Origin: Pontivivens marinum | GTDB taxonomy: Bacteria; Pseudomonadota; Alphaproteobacteria; Rhodobacterales; Rhodobacteraceae | Reading direction: 5' to 3' | Length of the DNA: 64,000 bases | NCBI RefSeq assembly: GCF_900231835.1 | Contig: NZ_OCTN01000011.1 | Location: forward strand, 1 to 64,000 | In this document: positions 25,051 through 33,738 of the stretch, one piece after another | How positions within the stretch are numbered: the stretch's first letter is position 1 | Layout of the letters: the number at the start of each line of letters is the position of its first letter | Notes under the pieces: model-generated | Database searches by the model: none | Seen by the model: the letters and a program-made list of their open reading frames with translations, nothing else | What the model was told of the DNA's origin: nothing | Position numbers and translations under genes: made by a program

Positions 25051-26481
25051 CTATGTGCGGGCGTAGACATCCTCATAACGGATGATGTCGTCCTCTCCCA
25101 GATAGGGGCCGGACTGTACTTCGATCAGGTGCAGGTCGACCTTGCCGGGGTTTTCCAGACGGTGAACAGCACCCAGCGGGATGTAGACGGATTGGTTTTC
25201 GCCCATCAGTTTACGCTCCTCACCGACGGTGACCATGGCGGCGCCCTCAACCACGGTCCAATGCTCGGAGCGGTGCACGTGGCTTTGCAAGCTGAGCGCG
25301 GCGCCGGGGTGCACCATGATCCGTTTCACCTGAAAACGCGGGCCGAGGCTGAGCGTTTCGTACCAACCCCACGGGCGGTGGCAGCGTGGGAAGGTGGTCG
25401 CCTGCGGGGCGCCCTTTTCCTTGAGCGCGTTGACCGCCAGTTTCACATCCTGTGCGCTGTCCATATTCGCAACCAGCACCGCATCGCGCATGGCCACGAC
25501 TGCGATATTGTCGAGGTTCAGGCCGACGAGCTCCTGTGAGGAATCCTCTGCCCTTAGCAGCGTGTTTTTGCAGTCAACAGCTGTGGCTGGCCCGCTGAGG
25601 GCGTTACCATTTTCGTCGACGTCCATTTCCGCGGCAACTGCCTTCCATGAGCCGAGATCGGACCAGCGCTCCTCAAACGGAACAACGGTGAGGTTGTTGG
25701 CTTTTTCCATCACGGCATAGTCGATGGAGATATCAGGCGCGCCGGCCCATGCCTGCGGGTCCAACCGTAGAAAGCCGAGATCGGGTTTTGCCTTGCTGAT
25801 GGCGGCCTGCACGGGGGGCAGCAAATCAGGCGCGTGGGTCGCGAACGCATCCAGGATTGTGCGCGCGGAAAACAGGAACAGGCCGGCATTCCATAGGTAA
25901 TGGCCCGCATTCAGCATTGTAGTTGCGGTTGCGGGGTCCGGCTTTTCGACAAATCGAACCAGCGGTTGCGCGCCTGTGGCTGCGCCCTGCTCCAACTCCA
26001 GCCAGCCATAGCCGGTTTCGGGGGTCGTTGGGCGAATGCCAAAGGTGACTATTTGGCCGTTCTGGGCTGCGTGCGCGCCTAGCGACACCGCCGCGCGAAA
26101 CTCATCTGCATCAGGAATGACGTGATCCGAGGGGGCCACCAACATCAGTGCATCCGGATCGGTCGCGCTCAGATGCAATGCAGCGGCCAGTATAGCGGGG
26201 GCGGTGTTGCGGCCCTCAGGCTCAATCAGAACAGCCTCAGGCTCGAACCCTGCTGCCATCATTTGCTCTGTCACGATGAAGCGGAAATCAGACCCCGTGA
26301 CCACAACTGGCGCGCCATATCCTGACCCTGAAAGCCGTGCCAGGCTTTGCTGAAACAGGCTGGTTTCACCGATCAGAGGGGCGAATTGTTTTGGATAGCT
26401 CTTGCGTGACAATGGCCATAGCCGCGTGCCGGAACCACCAGCGAGGATTAGAGGATGGATGGTGGCAGTTGAAGCGGTCAT
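25051..26481 (-). CDS. manC: mannose-1-phosphate guanylyltransferase / mannose-6-phosphate isomerase
   Basis: This 476-residue bifunctional enzyme supplies GDP-mannose, the precursor of GDP-fucose made by gmd/fcl at 38.7-40.7 kb. The N-terminal pyrophosphorylase domain has LILAGGSGTRLWPLSRKSYP and KQF, MLVAPSDHVI, and FVEKPD. The C-terminal cupin isomerase domain (from about residue 360) has RPWGWYETL, PGAALSLQSHVHRSEHW with metal-binding His, and VYIPLGAVHRLENPG. No phosphomannomutase (manB) is seen in the window. It is divergent from galE across a 305-bp gap. Confidence 0.96.
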   Translation of the reverse strand: MTASTATIHPLILAGGSGTRLWPLSRKSYPKQFAPLIGETSLFQQSLARLSGSGYGAPVVVTGSDFRFIVTEQMMAAGFEPEAVLIEPEGRNTAPAILAAALHLSATDPDALMLVAPSDHVIPDADEFRAAVSLGAHAAQNGQIVTFGIRPTTPETGYGWLELEQGAATGAQPLVRFVEKPDPATATTMLNAGHYLWNAGLFLFSARTILDAFATHAPDLLPPVQAAISKAKPDLGFLRLDPQAWAGAPDISIDYAVMEKANNLTVVPFEERWSDLGSWKAVAAEMDVDENGNALSGPATAVDCKNTLLRAEDSSQELVGLNLDNIAVVAMRDAVLVANMDSAQDVKLAVNALKEKGAPQATTFPRCHRPWGWYETLSLGPRFQVKRIMVHPGAALSLQSHVHRSEHWTVVEGAAMVTVGEERKLMGENQSVYIPLGAVHRLENPGKVDLHLIEVQSGPYLGEDDIIRYEDVYART

Positions 26482-26786
26482 GGTGGCAGTCCTTGGAAGG
26501 CTGGGGAAGCGTAGGGGTTTCTATACACCTACTATGACAGCAAGATGTGTTGTTCTGGAATATTTATCACGCTTTGCACTGGAAGTTTCACGGAGTTAAG
26601 GACGATATATCGTTGATTTCCATCATCTTCTATAAGCGTAATTGAGTGCGAACTGAATGATTTCAGAAAATACATACTTTCGAGTGCCGTTGATTTTTTG
26701 CCGGTATATTGCGTTGATATTGATGTCGATCAGCGCTGTTGCGCATGATAGTTGATTATCCGATTTAACGTGGAAGAGGCAGGCTG
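26482..26786. other. divergent promoter region manC / galE
   Basis: The 305-bp gap is AT-rich from about 26,550 to 26,760. It must contain promoters for both genes, but no convincing -35/-10 pair or operator could be chosen. GAGGCAG upstream of 26787 serves as the galE ribosome site. Confidence 0.4.
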
Positions 26787-27773
26787 ATGGCAAATATTCT
26801 CGTTACAGGGGGCGCTGGCTACATTGGTAGTCACGCATGTAAGGCGCTGGCGAAGGCAGGTCATGTGCCGATTGCGTATGATAACCTTGTGACAGGTTGG
26901 GAGGAGGCCGTTCGTTTCGGTCCGTTTGAGCGGGGCGATCTGCATAGTGGCGACAGGCTAGACGAGGTCTTCGCTAAATGGCAGCCCGAGGCCGTGATGC
27001 ATTTCGCCGCGCTGAGCAATGTTGGCGAGGCGAGCCGTGAACCGGGTTTGTATTGGCGCAACAATGTTGGTGGCTCGATGGGGCTGTTGGATGCGATGGC
27101 CAAGGCGGGATGTCGACGGATCGTGTTTTCCTCAACCTGTGCGACATATGGTGATCGGGACGGCGTGGTATTGGATGAGCAAGCGGGCTTTGCGCCGCTC
27201 AACGCCTATGGCGCATCAAAGGCTGCGGTTGAAGCGATGTTGGCCGATTATGGCCGCGCCTATGACATTGCGCATGTGTCCTTTCGCTATTTCAACGTAG
27301 CGGGTGCAGATGTGGACGGCGAGATTGGTGAGGCTCATGATCCCGAGACCCACCTGATCCCGCTAGCATTGCAGGCGGCAACCGGTCGGCGCGGGGCGTT
27401 GACCCTGTTCGGCACCGATTATCCGACCCCCGATGGCACCTGTATTCGCGATTATGTGCATGTTGAGGATCTGGTTGCTGCGCATATCCTCGGCCTCGAC
27501 CATCTGGCGCGGGGCGGGGTTGAAACGGCGTTCAACCTTGGCACCGGCCGTGGATTTTCTGTGCGTGAGGTGGTCAGTGCCGTCGCGCGCGTCACCGGCT
27601 TGCAGGTTCCCATGATCGAGGGTGCCCGACGTGAGGGGGACGCGGTTGCATTGGTCTCCGGCTCCACCCTTGCGGGGGAAGTGTTGGGCTGGCAGGCAGA
27701 GCGTTCAACGCTGGATGCGATGATCGGCTCTGCCTTTGCATGGCATCAAAAGGGTACAGTTTATAAGGCGTAG
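26787..27773 (+). CDS. galE: UDP-glucose 4-epimerase
   Basis: GalE (328 residues) interconverts UDP-glucose and UDP-galactose using bound NAD+. The sequence shows VTGGAGYIGSHACKAL, HFAALSNVGEA, FSSTCATYGD with the catalytic Ser/Thr, and AYGASKAAVEAML with Tyr/Lys. LFGTDYPTPDGTCIRDYVHV is the highly conserved GalE signature. It provides galactosyl donors for the polysaccharide. It stands alone on the plus strand and converges on the wzc-like gene, with a shared hairpin between them. Confidence 0.96.
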   Translation: MANILVTGGAGYIGSHACKALAKAGHVPIAYDNLVTGWEEAVRFGPFERGDLHSGDRLDEVFAKWQPEAVMHFAALSNVGEASREPGLYWRNNVGGSMGLLDAMAKAGCRRIVFSSTCATYGDRDGVVLDEQAGFAPLNAYGASKAAVEAMLADYGRAYDIAHVSFRYFNVAGADVDGEIGEAHDPETHLIPLALQAATGRRGALTLFGTDYPTPDGTCIRDYVHVEDLVAAHILGLDHLARGGVETAFNLGTGRGFSVREVVSAVARVTGLQVPMIEGARREGDAVALVSGSTLAGEVLGWQAERSTLDAMIGSAFAWHQKGTVYKA

Positions 27774-27791
27774 CGGTTTTACGCGCTACGC
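27768..27791. terminator. bidirectional hairpin between galE and the tyrosine kinase gene
   Basis: GCGTAGCG and CGCTACGC form an 8-bp stem with an 8-nt loop, overlapping the galE stop codon and ending 7 bases before the convergent gene's stop. Confidence 0.5.
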
Positions 27792-27798
27792 TCGGGGT

Positions 27799-29925
27799 TT
27801 ATTCTTGGGCGTAGCCGCCGCCATAGGTGTAGTAGCCCTGATAGTAATACTTCCGGTTCCGCGCGTTTTGCTGGTTGAGCACGCCGAAGATGGGAGCACC
27901 CTCGTTCTTGGTCTCGTTCAACAGGTTCATGGTTTGACGCACATCCTGCTGACGTGTTTCAGCCCATTTGATGACCAGCGCTATAGCATCGGCGTGATGC
28001 GCCAGATAGCGTCCGTCCACCACCGGCAGCATGGGCGGTGTATCCAGAATGATTACCTCGTAATGATCGCGGACCGCCTTCATCAACTCTGTAAACGCCT
28101 TGGAGGTTAGCAACTGATCGGTTGGCCGGTTGGAGCGGCCCATTGATGGGATGATTTCCAGATCGGTCAGCGGATCCAGGGCCATGATGTCGGCCAAGGC
28201 GACAGGTTCGTCCGCCGGTGCAATCAGATAGTCCAGCAATCCGGTTTTACCTGTTAGGCTCAGTGTTTTGGAGATGGACGGCTTGCGCAGATCACAATCG
28301 ATCAGCAACGTGCGTTTACCCGAAATCGCATAGGTCCGTGCAAGGCTGAGCGAGGTGGTCGTCTTACCCTCGGCCGGAACGGTGGAGGCAACCATGACTA
28401 CGGTCACATCGTCCGTACCGCCGCCATTGCGCAGCAAGGTTTGGTCGATGGAGGCGCGCAAACGGCGCAATGCTTCAGCGTAGAAAGATAGCGGCGCCTT
28501 AACCACCTGATCCACAGGCGTTTCGCCCGTTTCCTCGATCCGTGGCACAGTGGCAGAAACCGGCAGGTTCAGCACATCTGCGGCCTGCGTATCCGACACG
28601 AAGCCGCCCACGTAGAATTCACGCAAGAAGCCCAGACCAACACCCAGACCCAACGATGCCATCAGCGCGAGCGCCAGTGTCAGCTTCTTATCCGGAAAGG
28701 AAGGATTGGAGGGCGCAAAGGCAGGCGACACAACGCGGGCATCCGCGATTTGCAGATCGGCCTGTGTTTCAAAGTCGCGCAGACGGCTGAGCAGAGTTTG
28801 ATACTGGTTCCGCGCCAAGGTTCCACGCTGCTGGATCGAGAAGATTTGTGTCAGCAATTCGGGTGGCAAGTCAGCGCCAAGCACGGAGGAGCGCAGTTCG
28901 GATTGGAAATTCGAGGCTTCGGATTCCATATCGGCTAGTTCGGCGCGCAGATCGCTCAACGCGACGCCGGCCTCATCTGCTAGCCGTGCCTCCAATGCAT
29001 CCAGTTCGGCGCGCAGGTTGATTGCCTCATCCGAGGCGGCATTGGCAATTTCTGCGGTCAGTGCGTCGCGCTGGCTTTGCAGTGCCATCAACGTGTCATC
29101 CTGTAGCGAGGCTGCAATTTCCGCCCAGTTACCCAGTTGGATATTGCGGCTGACTTCGTTCGCGATAACGCGGCTCTGCGTTGAGGTGTCGCGGATTTCC
29201 TCCAATGCCTCACGCAGGGCAGTCAGATCGCTGCGGCCGGTTTCCTGCTCGATGCGGGAGAAGTTCAGGTCGATGAAGTCGTCAAAGGCGCGTTCGGAGG
29301 CGACCAGCTCGGAATCGGCCTGTGTGATACGGGCCTGAATGATATCGCGGGCCGCCAGCGCACTGCCGATTTTCGCCTGAATTTGCTGATCGATATAGGT
29401 TTGGGCTGTAATATTTGCCAGATCAGCCGCGGTTTGCGGGCTTTCTGATGTGACCCGCAGTTCAACCAGATAGGTCAGGCCACGGCGGCTGACGCTGATA
29501 GCATCGCTGAACTTGTTCACCACGCCCTTGAGCAGAACCTCGGGGGAGACATCTGTTGTTTCCTCGAATCCGAGGATCGCCTCGACCCGGTCCCGCAGGC
29601 TGAGCTGTACGCCGAATTCCGGCGAGGAGACCAGATCGGCATTTTGCACCACGGCCAAGGCAATCGCCTCGGACCGCATGATCTCAACCTCGGAGGAAAC
29701 GCGCGCATTATCCGAGGAGGCCGATGTCTGTCGCTCGGCCGTGTCTAGTAGATTCGCGGAAGACGGATCAATCAAGATCAGCGTCGAGGCTGTATAGAGT
29801 GGTGTTAGCGAGAACAGCCACAATGTTGTCAGGCCGAGTATCAGCACAACTGTGTAAAGAATGACGTGCAGCTGTCGGCGTAGCACGCCCAGCAATCCGC
29901 GGATGTCGATGTCGTTTTGTTCCAT
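27799..29925 (-). CDS. polysaccharide co-polymerase / tyrosine autokinase (Wzc/ExoP type)
   Basis: This 708-residue inner-membrane protein controls chain length and export. It has an N-terminal Wzz domain with a membrane segment at about 15-36, a long coiled-coil periplasmic part, a second membrane segment near 410-435, and a C-terminal BY-kinase. The kinase shows Walker A STVPAEGKTTTSLSLA (about 515), Walker A' TLLIDCDLRKPSISKTL and Walker B VIILDTPPMLP. The last 20 residues contain a tyrosine cluster (KYYYQGYYTYGGGY, seven Tyr) for autophosphorylation. No Wza partner is seen in the window; a PPP-family phosphatase gene lies just upstream. Confidence 0.94.
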   Translation of the reverse strand: MEQNDIDIRGLLGVLRRQLHVILYTVVLILGLTTLWLFSLTPLYTASTLILIDPSSANLLDTAERQTSASSDNARVSSEVEIMRSEAIALAVVQNADLVSSPEFGVQLSLRDRVEAILGFEETTDVSPEVLLKGVVNKFSDAISVSRRGLTYLVELRVTSESPQTAADLANITAQTYIDQQIQAKIGSALAARDIIQARITQADSELVASERAFDDFIDLNFSRIEQETGRSDLTALREALEEIRDTSTQSRVIANEVSRNIQLGNWAEIAASLQDDTLMALQSQRDALTAEIANAASDEAINLRAELDALEARLADEAGVALSDLRAELADMESEASNFQSELRSSVLGADLPPELLTQIFSIQQRGTLARNQYQTLLSRLRDFETQADLQIADARVVSPAFAPSNPSFPDKKLTLALALMASLGLGVGLGFLREFYVGGFVSDTQAADVLNLPVSATVPRIEETGETPVDQVVKAPLSFYAEALRRLRASIDQTLLRNGGGTDDVTVVMVASTVPAEGKTTTSLSLARTYAISGKRTLLIDCDLRKPSISKTLSLTGKTGLLDYLIAPADEPVALADIMALDPLTDLEIIPSMGRSNRPTDQLLTSKAFTELMKAVRDHYEVIILDTPPMLPVVDGRYLAHHADAIALVIKWAETRQQDVRQTMNLLNETKNEGAPIFGVLNQQNARNRKYYYQGYYTYGGGYAQE

Positions 29926-30010
29926 GTGGATTGCCGAAACCTTTAAATAACTTCAATTCGGTGTGCTATTCGGAAAGTCGAGTAGCAAAACAGCCAAGCG
30001 TAAACTAGCC

Positions 30011-30781
30011 CTAAACGGTTTGTATGACACAAGGAAGTTCAATGCGGTGCAGCCGTATGGCCGTCAATGGACCGCCGGAATAGGCGCCGGTATCCGCATT
30101 AATACGCCAGCCTAACAATTCGGGCTCCTGGCAGGGCGTGTGCCCATGCACGATCACCCGATCAAGCGGGGCGTCATGGTGCAGAAAGGGGTCTCGTATC
30201 CACAACAGCGCGCGTTCCTCCTGCATGTCCAGCGCGCGGGTCGGATCGACGCCTGCGTGACATAGGAAATGGGTCTGTGTGGTAAAGGCTAGCGGCAGGT
30301 TGGTTATAAAATCAAGGTGCTCGTCAGGGATCATGGCCTGCACCATTTGCGCGGCATGCCGCGGGGCTGCCTGCATCTGATCTGTATATAATCCGTAGGA
30401 GGCCAGTGTTTCGCGCCCGCCCACATCCAGCCACGGTGCCTGTAGATCAGGCGCATTCAGGAAATCTTCGAACATAACCTCGTGATTACCCTTGAGGTTA
30501 TGGCGCATGATGCCATCAGGTGGCGGGGCGATAAGCCGGTCCAACACGCCCGCGCTGTCAGGCCCGCGATTGACGTAATCACCCAGCGTGACAATGCGAG
30601 CGCTATCCTCGCCCCGCGCGTGGGCATCGGCGAGAATTGCGTCTTCTAACCGGCAAAACTGGTCGAGATTGCCGTGAATATCACCCACCGCATAAAGAGG
30701 CCCCTCAGGAAGGGGCATCACGGGGGCATATATGCGTGCCTGTTTGGGGCGCCGTCCGAATAAGCGCGCGAGCGTGCTCAT
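30011..30781 (-). CDS. PPP-family metallophosphatase
   Basis: This 256-residue protein has the three metal-binding signatures of PPP phosphatases: GDIHGN (residues 33-38), GDYVNRGPDS (67-76) and GNHEVMFEDF (98-107), with later metal-site His in FLCHAGVDP and VIVHGHTP. It belongs to the PrpA/ApaH/YmfG-like group and could dephosphorylate Ser/Thr, Tyr or dinucleotide substrates. Its ATG overlaps the upstream polymerase-like gene by ATGA and the tyrosine autokinase follows 85 bp downstream on the same strand, so it may oppose the kinase in place of the usual low-molecular-weight phosphatase. Confidence 0.88.
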   Translation of the reverse strand: MSTLARLFGRRPKQARIYAPVMPLPEGPLYAVGDIHGNLDQFCRLEDAILADAHARGEDSARIVTLGDYVNRGPDSAGVLDRLIAPPPDGIMRHNLKGNHEVMFEDFLNAPDLQAPWLDVGGRETLASYGLYTDQMQAAPRHAAQMVQAMIPDEHLDFITNLPLAFTTQTHFLCHAGVDPTRALDMQEERALLWIRDPFLHHDAPLDRVIVHGHTPCQEPELLGWRINADTGAYSGGPLTAIRLHRIELPCVIQTV

Positions 30782-32280
30782 GATCTGCGCCGACGTTTTC
30801 GTCGTCGCGAATGTGTTTGCGCGGCTGGTATAGCGGGATCGCCTGCCGCTGCTGATTTCTCGGCTGCTTTGTGCGCGACCGGGGAGCTGGCCTTATGACC
30901 GCCAAGGGCCAGCGCGACCAAGGCCAAAAACAGCCAGACATTTGCCTGCATCTCGAGGCTGAAATCGACCAAGGAGTGAGTGGCACCTGTCGCGATCACC
31001 CCGGCGCCGATAGCCGGTAGAACGATGTCGCTATCACGCCGCAGCGCTGCAATTAAGCACGCGAAGAAGGCTGCTCCCACTAGTAGCAATGGAATTGAGC
31101 CGAATAATATACCGGTTTCCGACCAGTGGGCCAGATAAGTAGAGTGCGCGCGTGCCCAACTAAATTCCGGTGAGACTGGGGGGGCACGGAATGCGCGATA
31201 AACAACTTCGAAGCTATCGGCACCCCAGCCGACGACAGGGCGCTGTGCAATCATATCCAAAACCTGACGATAGACGGCCAGCCGGACATTTGCATCCTGT
31301 TCAACACCGCCGAGGCGATCAACCAGAGTGCCGCCATAGAGCCACGCTGACAAGCTTCCAACTATTATTAGGATCACTGGGACTAGCAAAAGTGTTCCCC
31401 GGCCCAACCCCAAGCGCCGAGCCAAAATCAGGGTTGTGGTAAGGCCAGTACCGATAAGACCAGCAAACACGCCCATCCGTGAATTCGTTTGGAGTATTGT
31501 TGCCAGCAAAACCAGACCGATCAGGATCATCAGGTAGATATGCATTGTGCTCGCATCGGTCAAACGCGTGGTGACGCTGCTGCTGTGCATGCTATTGCGA
31601 CGTGTCGCGCGGTCAGCGGCCAGCCCCAGACATGTAATCATGCCCATCGCAAGGAAAGTCGCGAATGAATTGCGGTTTACGAACGGTCCGGTTGCTGATC
31701 CCAGATAGGCCCATTTTTCGAAGAGCAGGATCGTATCGTCAAACTGGATCAGTGCCAGCAATCCGTAGAGCGCCCAGCCGACCACGATAAAGACGAGCAT
31801 CTGTGCGATGTATTTCGCGCGATCCCGATTACCTGCGATTTGTAGAACCAACATGAACACCATGCCGTAGCCAGCGACGCGCAGGGCGGCCACAGTGGTG
31901 GCGCCAGGGGTCAGGCTGAGCGTATTCGTCGTGATCACCAGCCCCGAGGGCAGCGCGGTTTCGAACCCGCCCAGCATCAGGCCCAGCGGCAATATTTGGA
32001 CGATCAACCATCCCAGATAGAGCCCGCCCAATATAATCGCGGGCTTCATCCAAGGTGTCGATATGCGAATGCGTTCACCGCGTAGCGCAAAGGAGCCGAA
32101 ATAGATCGCGCCGCCCAGCCCTGCGATCAGCGCGCCAAAGGCCCAGAACACGGGGCGGTTTGAGCCCAATGGCAGCGGAGAGAGTGCCAGTGCGATCAGA
32201 ATCGCCACCATCAGAAACGTTTGTGGACTGTTTTTAGTGCGAGGACGTGATCCGAGCGTAGATGTCGCCATTGTATTCAT
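30778..32280 (-). CDS. O-antigen ligase / polymerase-like membrane protein
   Basis: This 500-residue membrane protein has about twelve helices and the Wzy_C domain in the second half: RLAVYRQVLDMIAQRPVVGWG, SFEVVYRAF, and WARAHSTYLAHWSETGILFG with the conserved AH-(S/N)-x-YL-x5-E-x-G motif. The C-terminus is Ala-rich and ends with a basic Arg/Lys cluster (HSRRRKRRRRS), unusual for the family and probably cytoplasmic. It overlaps its neighbours by ATGA on both sides and is the middle gene of a three-gene unit with the TPR-like protein and the phosphatase. Confidence 0.83.
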   Translation of the reverse strand: MNTMATSTLGSRPRTKNSPQTFLMVAILIALALSPLPLGSNRPVFWAFGALIAGLGGAIYFGSFALRGERIRISTPWMKPAIILGGLYLGWLIVQILPLGLMLGGFETALPSGLVITTNTLSLTPGATTVAALRVAGYGMVFMLVLQIAGNRDRAKYIAQMLVFIVVGWALYGLLALIQFDDTILLFEKWAYLGSATGPFVNRNSFATFLAMGMITCLGLAADRATRRNSMHSSSVTTRLTDASTMHIYLMILIGLVLLATILQTNSRMGVFAGLIGTGLTTTLILARRLGLGRGTLLLVPVILIIVGSLSAWLYGGTLVDRLGGVEQDANVRLAVYRQVLDMIAQRPVVGWGADSFEVVYRAFRAPPVSPEFSWARAHSTYLAHWSETGILFGSIPLLLVGAAFFACLIAALRRDSDIVLPAIGAGVIATGATHSLVDFSLEMQANVWLFLALVALALGGHKASSPVAHKAAEKSAAAGDPAIPAAQTHSRRRKRRRRS

Positions 32281-32942
32281 CCCTGTAGGCCCTGCCCGAT
32301 ATTTCTGACATTTCTAAGGAACCTTCTCTGCTCCGCGGGCGTCAGGGTTTCAATGAGTCCTACGATCCGGTTGCGAAACTGCTCGTCTGACAGGTAGCGC
32401 TGCGCCAGGCGGCCGACGCCGCGGCGGCTTTGCGCCAGAACCAATAGATCTGCGTCCTGTCCTAGGGCCTGTTGTGTCTCTGTTTGTAAAACTTCGATCC
32501 GCTCATCCAGTCGCGCCCTGCGCAATGCGATCCACAGTTCGTATGGTGCTGTTTGGCGTGAATATTCAAGCGCGGTGAAGGCATCCGGGATATTTCCACG
32601 TTCGATTTCCAGAACCGCCTTAACCCACCATATAAAGCTGTCGCTTGGGGCGTGGGCAAGCGCATGGTCTGCCTGTGTTTCGCAATGTGTAAGAATCGCC
32701 TGCCGCTGCGCTTCATCCGCCTGCAAAATACCGACATCGCTGATCGTATCGATGCACAGGTCGAGTGCGCGTTTGTGCGAATCGGTTGAGAGCCCGACTC
32801 GCGGCCTGCCTGATTCCATCGCCTGCATGCGCGTGGACTGTGAATGACCCGCACCCAGTACCGCGCCAAGTTCACTCGTCAAAACCGGAATTGCAGCTAC
32901 AACGAGCAAAACGCCCGCTATAGCTGGATAAATAGATTTCAT
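32277..32942 (-). CDS. membrane-anchored or secreted helical-repeat protein, unknown function
   Basis: This 221-residue protein has an N-terminal hydrophobic segment (YPAIAGVLLVVAAIPVLTS) that is either an anchor or a signal peptide. The rest is alpha-helical, with TPR-like units (AILTHCETQADHALAHAP, FIWWVKAVLEIERGNIPDAF) and a C-terminal helix TPAEQRRFLRNVRNIGQG. Two or three cysteines (CIDTI, HCETQ) lie in the periplasmic part. It is the first gene of the operon with the polymerase-like protein and phosphatase. It is probably a scaffold of the export machinery, by inference from context only. Confidence 0.65.
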   Translation of the reverse strand: MKSIYPAIAGVLLVVAAIPVLTSELGAVLGAGHSQSTRMQAMESGRPRVGLSTDSHKRALDLCIDTISDVGILQADEAQRQAILTHCETQADHALAHAPSDSFIWWVKAVLEIERGNIPDAFTALEYSRQTAPYELWIALRRARLDERIEVLQTETQQALGQDADLLVLAQSRRGVGRLAQRYLSDEQFRNRIVGLIETLTPAEQRRFLRNVRNIGQGLQG

Positions 32943-33159
32943 CGCTGCACGTACCCCCGGAGCATAGCTACCCTATCTGAAAAACGAGGGGAAGTTACGT
33001 TATTATCAATCCATTAGTTTCAGAGTGACGTCAGAAATCGTATTTTTTTGAGTCACTGCACGTAAGGTTCGAGATATCGGTTGAATTTTTGGTGCAGTGC
33101 GACGTAAACCCATGTATAACATCACATATCAAAGCCATTTCTTTTGTTTGGAGGCTATC

Positions 33160-33639
33160 ATGACCCTCACTTTCCGCGCTGCACTTGCAGCTATCGCGCT
33201 CGTGCTTGCGCCTTTGTCAGCCTCCGCTCAGGATGATGGACGTGCATTTGACGAGCAAATCGCTGATCAGATTAGTGCAGCATGTGGCTCGGACGCCGGG
33301 GCATGTGCCGCGATCCTCGCGCAAGTTCCTGCAAACAGCCCGCTGCATGAGCAGGCTATGACTGCTGCTGTTTCCAGCGGGATGTCCGATGCAGAAGTTG
33401 CGCAGGTCGCTTCGGCAACCAAGCTGTCCCCAGCACAGGCCCAGCGTGTTCAAACTGTTGCCACTGTACAGGGTCGCACATCCGTCGCTGTAACCACAGC
33501 TATTGCACAATCCGTTACCACACCGACATCGTCGACCACGACCACAGCTGGTGGTGGTGCAGGTACCACGACCGGCAACACCGGTTCGACTGCTGGTGAT
33601 GATGACGACGATGATGAAGATGAAGGCAGCGCTGCATAA
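33160..33639 (+). CDS. secreted acidic low-complexity protein, unknown function
   Basis: The 159-residue product starts at the ATG 33160, which has a perfect GGAGG five bases upstream. A signal peptide (TLTFRAALAAIALVLAPLSA, cleavage ASA-QD at about 24) is followed by a helical part with two Cys (SAACGSDAGACAAIL), then a Thr/Ser stretch, a Gly/Thr-rich linker (GGGAGTTTGNTGSTAG) and a tail of eight to ten Asp/Glu. The composition suits a surface-exposed or matrix protein that could bind divalent cations. It has its own promoter region and a strong intrinsic terminator, so it is a single-gene unit within the polysaccharide locus. Confidence 0.75.
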   Translation: MTLTFRAALAAIALVLAPLSASAQDDGRAFDEQIADQISAACGSDAGACAAILAQVPANSPLHEQAMTAAVSSGMSDAEVAQVASATKLSPAQAQRVQTVATVQGRTSVAVTTAIAQSVTTPTSSTTTTAGGGAGTTTGNTGSTAGDDDDDDEDEGSAA

Positions 33640-33666
33640 GCGACAGCTTACATCGATACGATATTT

Positions 33667-33691
33667 AAAGGGGGTTTTTGCCCCCTTTTTT
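33667..33691 (+). terminator. intrinsic terminator
   Basis: AAAGGGGG and CCCCCTTT flank a TTTTTG loop and run into six T. It is a strong rho-independent terminator for the acidic secreted protein and, read in reverse, has AAAAAA before the stem. Confidence 0.85.
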
Positions 33692-33738
33692 CGTGCGCAA
33701 TATATAGAATTAGATGTGGGTCCTCGAAAAGCAGCGTT

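Noticed and set aside
24436-25539. Open frame on the plus strand across the GT4-manC gap
   Set aside because: Translation is Pro/Arg/Cys-rich without any domain and mostly antisense to GT4 and manC; the gap shows no coding signature.
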